Origin: Candidatus Poribacteria bacterium
Lineage (GTDB): Bacteria; Poribacteria; WGA-4E; WGA-3G
NCBI GenBank assembly: GCA_022822085.1
Contig: JAJECK010000111.1
Span: 1-46,903 of the forward strand
DNA length: 46,903 nt
Direction: 5' to 3'
Part shown: piece after piece, positions 43,284-46,903 of the stretch
Layout: the number at the start of each line of letters is the position of its first letter
Position numbering within the stretch: the first letter of the stretch is position 1
Position numbers and translations under genes: made by a program
Notes under the pieces: model-generated
What the model saw: only the letters and a program-made list of their open reading frames with translations
Databases searched by the model: none
What the model was told of the DNA's origin: nothing

Positions 43284-43323
43284 TTCTACATTCTATGGTT
43301 AATTTCTACATTCTATGGTTAAT
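43284..43323. repeat. 20-bp perfect tandem duplication
   Basis: TTCTACATTCTATGGTTAAT occurs twice head to tail (43284-43303 and 43304-43323) between the DUF932-like gene and the GCGG repeat. Confidence 0.9.
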
Positions 43324-43348
43324 AGAATAAACTGGATTAAGATATTGA

Positions 43349-44407
43349 TTACAAAAAACGAAGACTTTCATCCGCAGCAACCAATTTCTCCATTAGATTT
43401 GTAATATCTACCCATTTTAGTCGCTTGGGAATTGTGCCTTCCTGACTTGCAATCCAACTCAGGATTTGACTGAGATCAAATGCATTTCTTGCTGGGGCAA
43501 AATGTTCGGGGGCTGGATCTTTCTTCTGCACATAATATCGCGGTTTAGAGGAATATGGTGTAAGTTCTGATGGTTGTGGAATCTGTTTTCTACTCTCTGT
43601 TTCTTGGTCTTTATCATCAGATTCTAATGTCTTAACTTGAATATCATATCCCACCATAGCGATATGATATGCCCTTGCTGCCTTTTCATACTTCCATTTG
43701 TTCTTAACATCATTATCAATCCAACGTGCTAATGTTCGCTGACTGACCTTAGCAGCTTTCCAACGTTTGTAAAATTCGCGCTCACCTGAAAGTTTTGAAA
43801 GATGAAATACTAAGAAGGAATGAATTTCATTTGCAATTATGTTTGAGTCTAATTCCTTTTCCTTTTTGCGTTTTATCTTTTTGAACTTTACCTCCTGTGA
43901 AGATAACATACCGTAAGGTATTCGGGTTCCGTATTCCGGTTCATACCAGTTTAGGCGGACATCTAAGGCTTTACCCGGTTTAACTGTATTTAATCCACTA
44001 ACTTCAAGGTGAAAAGGATATTTTTCTGCTTTATTAAGCTCATGGTTGTCTAATGAAAAACTCACCCACATATTTTGACCGTATTCTGTAATATGCAAAG
44101 TGGCTTCAAGAGATTTTATGTCAGAAGCTACTAACTGCACTGCCTGCACTAATGCCTTAAATACGTCTCGGTGTTGGACAAGTCGGTATTGTTTTGAAGC
44201 GATACATACCGGTATATCCTGACGCTCATTGATTAATTCTCCATCCGTACTCAGAGATTGACGTATGATCATTTCAAGGTATTCATTGGTACCCCCATTA
44301 TGAAGTTTAAATGGCACTCTATTGAAATGCGGAATCCAATCTAATAACTCGTCAACTGTTTTTTTGTATACAAATGTTTCTCTACCTTCCCACTTTAGTT
44401 TCAACAT
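43349..44407 (-). CDS. DUF932-like protein between two TIR-TPR genes
   Basis: A 352-residue protein without signal or membrane segments. It contains YRLVQHRDVFKALVQAV, LHITEYGQNMWVSF, PFHLEVSGLNTVKPGKALD and GTRIPYGML, a pattern like the phage/plasmid-associated DUF932 family. Residues about 180-250 are Lys-rich and helical (KKIKRKKEKEL). The C-terminal 60 residues may be a separate helical domain. DUF932 function is unknown. The ATG at 44407 has AGGAGAG upstream, and an IVEG tail remnant lies just before. Placement between two TIR-TPR genes suggests a shared accessory role. Confidence 0.6.
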   Translation of the reverse strand: MLKLKWEGRETFVYKKTVDELLDWIPHFNRVPFKLHNGGTNEYLEMIIRQSLSTDGELINERQDIPVCIASKQYRLVQHRDVFKALVQAVQLVASDIKSLEATLHITEYGQNMWVSFSLDNHELNKAEKYPFHLEVSGLNTVKPGKALDVRLNWYEPEYGTRIPYGMLSSQEVKFKKIKRKKEKELDSNIIANEIHSFLVFHLSKLSGEREFYKRWKAAKVSQRTLARWIDNDVKNKWKYEKAARAYHIAMVGYDIQVKTLESDDKDQETESRKQIPQPSELTPYSSKPRYYVQKKDPAPEHFAPARNAFDLSQILSWIASQEGTIPKRLKWVDITNLMEKLVAADESLRFL

Positions 44408-44418
44408 ATATCACTCTC

Positions 44419-44545
44419 CTATAACTGTCCCTCTACAATGGCAATTCCTTTATTGTTAAATTATACAATTCAGACACCAATTTATCCACTTCATTTTCAA
44501 GTGTAATCCTTTCCATTGGTCTGTGTTTTGGTGTGAGGGTTGTCC
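44419..44545 (-). pseudogene. C-terminal remnant of a restriction/methylase-like gene (tail b)
   Basis: The minus strand reads DRTTLTPKHRPMERITLENE, then VDKLVSELYNLTIKE, then shifts frame to GIAIVEG. One indel therefore breaks it. It has the same residues as tail d but keeps MER where tail d has a stop. It directly precedes the DUF932-like gene. Confidence 0.6.
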
Positions 44546-44559
44546 TGTCCGTTCGGGGT

Positions 44560-44636
44560 TCTTTGTTGTCTGAATCGCGGAAAGCGCGGAGGACACAGAG
44601 GACGCGGATTGGTAACCTGTAACATCAGGTAATCCG
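44560..44636 (-). repeat. GCGG repeat and conserved 3' region after TIR-TPR protein 2
   Basis: Matches 40,455-40,547. It joins the cap of TIR-TPR 2 to tail b. Confidence 0.7.
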
Positions 44637-46532
44637 CTAAGGCGAGTGTTTTCTGTTTTGCTGATATGGCTGTGGAGACGTTAGCAGTGCGGCGATGTCT
44701 ACTGGTAATTGAATATTAGTTTTCTCCTCAAATTCTGCAATGCTTGCGTACTCGTTGTGGAATGAAGCGATGATATCCAGTCCCATGTTTTTGGCAGTGG
44801 TAAGGTCTGATTTGGCTTCTCGCCATTCACTAAGATGCAGCCACGCTTCCGCGCGATTGCAGTAGGTCAAAGCAAGTTGAGGATCCAGTTCTATTGCCTT
44901 ATTATAATCTTGAATGGCACGGTCATAATCACCTTTTTGAAAGTAAGCATAACCCCGGTTGCTATATGCCAAAGCAAGTTGAGGATCCAGTTCTATTGCC
45001 TTATTATAATCTTGAATGGCACGGTCATAATCACCTTTGTCGTGGCAAATCGCACCGCGATTGGAATATGCCTCAAAATCCTCAGGACTAATTGCAAACG
45101 CCTTGTTATAGTCTTGAAGCGCACGATCAGGATCATCTTTGTCAAAATATGCGTTACCGCGGTTAGTATATGCTTCAAAATTCTTAGGATTCAGTTCAAT
45201 AGCCTTGTTATAGTCTTGAATGGCACGGTCAAATTCATCTTTCTGGTAGTGAGTAAGTCCGCGGTTGTTATATGCCGAAGCAAGTTGAGGATTCAGTTCA
45301 ATCGCTTTGTCATAGTCCTGAATGGCACGGTCAAATTCACCTCTATCGTCGTAAATAACACCTCGGTTGTTATAGGCTAATGCCTGATCTGGATTGAGGT
45401 CTATCGCCTTGTTATAGTCTTGAATGGCACGATCAGGATCACCTTTGTCGTAGTAAATCAAACCGCGATTAGAATATGCCAGAGCAAGCTGAGGATTGAT
45501 GTTTATTGCCTTGTTATAGTCTTGAAGTGCACGATCAGGATCACCTTTGTTGTAGTAAAATAAACCGCGATTGTTATAGGCTAATGCCTGCTGAGGATTG
45601 ATGTTTATCGCCTTGTTATAGTCTTGAATGGCACGATTAGGTTCACCTTTGTCGTAGTAAATTAAACCGCGATTGGAATATGCCAGATCAAGCTGAGGAT
45701 TGATGTTTATCGCCTTGTTATAGTCTTGAATGGCACGATCAGGATCACCTTTGTCGTAGTAAAATAAACCGCGATTGCTATAGGCTAATGCATGCTCAGG
45801 ATTAATGTCTATCGCAGCGTCAAAGTCTTGAATGGCAAGGTCAAGTTCCCGTTTTATATAGTAAAGAACACCCCGGTTGTTATAACAATTAGCAAAATCG
45901 GGTTTGTGTTTAACTGCTCGTGTATAATCTTCTAATGCCTCATCTATCTGCCGGTGCATCATCTTAAAGTTACCATGATTGAATGCATTATCTGCCAGCA
46001 CTTTCAATTCTTCAGGTGTTATTTGAGGAGTAGTTTCTTCTTCACTTTCCAACTCGTCAGGTGACAGTTCAGTCGTAGGTTGTGGCTGTGACAGCATTGC
46101 GTTGACAACTCGTCGTAAACCAGTTACCACGTTGTTCCATGCTTCGTCTTCTGAATTCCAGTCGTCGGTACCGTAGATTGGTTTACCTTCATCTGGCAAT
46201 GCTTGAAAATCACTAAGTTGATGATTTCCCCAATCGCAAGGCTTCAGGATAATCGGAATCACCTTTATTTCTGGATCAAACGCTGCTATCAATTCCTTAT
46301 TGCAGTTTTTAGAATTAAGACTGTCAGGACAAGTAAGATATAGCAGAATATTTGAATCAGCGAGGTTTTTAAAAATAGCATCACGCCATTTGTCTCCAGG
46401 TAAGATTTCATTATCGTGCCAGATTTTTACAAGTCCTTCTTGAATCAGGACAGTAAGGTGAGTGATCAATCTATCCTTGGCATCTGAACTCTTATGTGCG
46501 TAGGTTATAAAAACCTTTACTGGTTTATTCAT
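44637..46532 (-). CDS. TIR-TPR protein 2 (about 12 TPR repeats)
   Basis: A 631-residue protein. The TIR domain (1-about 140) reads VKVFITYAHKSSDAKDR and LLYLTCPDSLNSKNCNKE, with Glu80 at the catalytic position. About 12 TPR units (170-570) have the pattern AYSNRGLIYYDKGDPDRAIQ. The end is NIQLPVDIAALLTSPQP followed by ten extra residues (YQQNRKHSP). The TIR domain is clearly a paralog of protein 1, but the TPRs are a different expansion. The ATG overlaps the stop of tail a; that tail's GTGGAGGG supplies the ribosome binding site. Confidence 0.87.
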   Translation of the reverse strand: MNKPVKVFITYAHKSSDAKDRLITHLTVLIQEGLVKIWHDNEILPGDKWRDAIFKNLADSNILLYLTCPDSLNSKNCNKELIAAFDPEIKVIPIILKPCDWGNHQLSDFQALPDEGKPIYGTDDWNSEDEAWNNVVTGLRRVVNAMLSQPQPTTELSPDELESEEETTPQITPEELKVLADNAFNHGNFKMMHRQIDEALEDYTRAVKHKPDFANCYNNRGVLYYIKRELDLAIQDFDAAIDINPEHALAYSNRGLFYYDKGDPDRAIQDYNKAININPQLDLAYSNRGLIYYDKGEPNRAIQDYNKAININPQQALAYNNRGLFYYNKGDPDRALQDYNKAININPQLALAYSNRGLIYYDKGDPDRAIQDYNKAIDLNPDQALAYNNRGVIYDDRGEFDRAIQDYDKAIELNPQLASAYNNRGLTHYQKDEFDRAIQDYNKAIELNPKNFEAYTNRGNAYFDKDDPDRALQDYNKAFAISPEDFEAYSNRGAICHDKGDYDRAIQDYNKAIELDPQLALAYSNRGYAYFQKGDYDRAIQDYNKAIELDPQLALTYCNRAEAWLHLSEWREAKSDLTTAKNMGLDIIASFHNEYASIAEFEEKTNIQLPVDIAALLTSPQPYQQNRKHSP

Positions 46533-46600
46533 ACTTTTCCCTCCACAATAGTTATTTCTTCATCAGTGAAGTTGTATAATGTTTAGATCAGTTTCAAGTT
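46529..46600 (-). pseudogene. IVEG tail remnant overlapping the TIR-TPR 2 start (tail a)
   Basis: The minus strand reads NLKLI, a stop, TLYNFTDEEITIVEGKV-stop. Its TGA overlaps the TIR-TPR ATG as ATGA. The in-frame stop shows the upstream gene is dead, but the coupling junction survives. Confidence 0.6.
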
Positions 46601-46634
46601 AATATTCATGATTTGGTTTTTGCTGTGGTTCGGT

Positions 46635-46661
46635 TGTATAGTATGTCTAGTGTACTATACA
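46635..46661. repeat. 9-bp inverted repeat beside the transposase end
   Basis: TGTATAGTA (46635-46643) and TACTATACA (46653-46661) are exact inverted copies around a 9-base centre. The position just beyond the transposase 3' end would fit an insertion-sequence end, but no target duplication can be checked. Confidence 0.5.
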
Positions 46662-46722
46662 CCTATCGCTTCTCTGGAGCTCAAGAGCCGCATGCTTACA
46701 TGCAAGCACAACTTATACCAAA

Positions 46723-46903
46723 TTAATGTGATTCGTATTGTTTTTCCATTTTGCAAATCCACTGAAAACCGACATGTGCCTGCACTTTCTTTCTGTTTTT
46801 AGAGAACCATTGACACCTTTTCTCAACCGCATCTTCAAGTGCACAAAGTGTTGTCCAAACTTTATTCGCTATGGCCTCTCGCAACAGAGGCCATAGGCGT
46901 TCG
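46723..46903 (-). mobile_element. 3' end of an IS630-family-like transposase (runs off window)
   Basis: On the minus strand an open frame enters at 46903 and stops at 46723 (59 codons). It reads ERLWPLLREAIANKVW and then LEDAVEKRCQWFSKNRKKV, ending KMEKQYESH. ERLWxLLREA is the C-terminal signature of IS630/Tc1-like DDE transposases (the NPIERLW box region). The 5' part lies outside the window. The hairpin at 46,870-46,895 lies within this coding sequence. Confidence 0.7.

Noticed and set aside
46608-46802. 64-codon plus-strand frame
   Set aside because: It overlaps the transposase 3' end on the opposite strand, which has clear family residues; the plus frame has no recognisable pattern.
46870-46895. 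10-bp hairpin that looks like a terminator
   Set aside because: It lies inside the transposase coding frame (WPLLREAI region) and has no T-tract, so it is coincidental or a coding constraint.
1-46903. tRNA or rRNA genes
   Set aside because: No T-loop (GGTTCGAATCC-like) with matching acceptor arms, and no rRNA-like stretch, was seen on either strand.

Overview
The window (46,903 bases, AT-rich, no rRNA or tRNA genes seen) is bacterial chromosome from an uncultured lineage. Three phytanoyl-CoA-dioxygenase (PhyH) family proteins, a Gfo/Idh/MocA dehydrogenase, a DUF1028 protein and TIR/TPR proteins together resemble Candidatus Poribacteria gene content. That assignment is inference from gene content, not from a marker gene.

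Bases 1-15,210 are mostly core or catabolic genes in short runs: truA, an HD hydrolase and a PhyH dioxygenase; a Gfo/Idh dehydrogenase diverging from murA-hisD-DUF1028; an undescribed two-repeat membrane protein; an SDR dehydrogenase with a small membrane protein; a VOC protein; a second PhyH gene diverging from an Ldh-family dehydrogenase and an Nramp-like transporter.

Bases 15,247-31,421 (all minus strand) hold a tetrapyrrole cluster. In transcription order: six secreted paralogs (seven domain copies), hemB, hemL, a polyprenyl diphosphate synthase, a precorrin-2 dehydrogenase with an extra degenerate module, a CcsA/HemX-like protein, hemA, hemC and a cobA-hemD fusion. Together these would make uroporphyrinogen III and precorrin-2/sirohydrochlorin from glutamyl-tRNA. 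The last secreted paralog overlaps hemB by four bases, so the array is coupled to heme synthesis. A consensus sigma70-type promoter lies at the head of the run.

Bases 31,459-33,088 carry a divergent promoter pair. The rightward promoter drives a PhyH dioxygenase overlapping an HD oxygenase, the arrangement of PhnY/PhnZ-type phosphonate oxidation. A 112-bp MITE-like element with a 5-bp target duplication sits between this promoter and the first gene; a relative with a different duplication lies about 1 kb away.

Bases 33,108-46,903 form an accessory island of toxin-antitoxin-like and TIR/TPR genes, all on the minus strand: a 100-aa family (two copies), a small gene plus Doc-family protein plus TPR operon, an AbrB/PIN pair, a 3-TM protein, an AlbA_2/ATPase regulator with a DUF433 remnant, two TIR-TPR proteins with a DUF932-like gene between them, and the 3' end of an IS630-type transposase. 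Most junctions reuse the same parts: a 3' cap encoding ALLTSPQP-stop, a GCGG-rich repeat, and the C-terminal tail of a restriction/methylase-like gene ending in IAIVEG. Both TIR-TPR genes start inside the stop codon of such a tail. The island therefore looks like cassettes assembled by recombination between shared boundary modules; this is the most unusual feature of the window.
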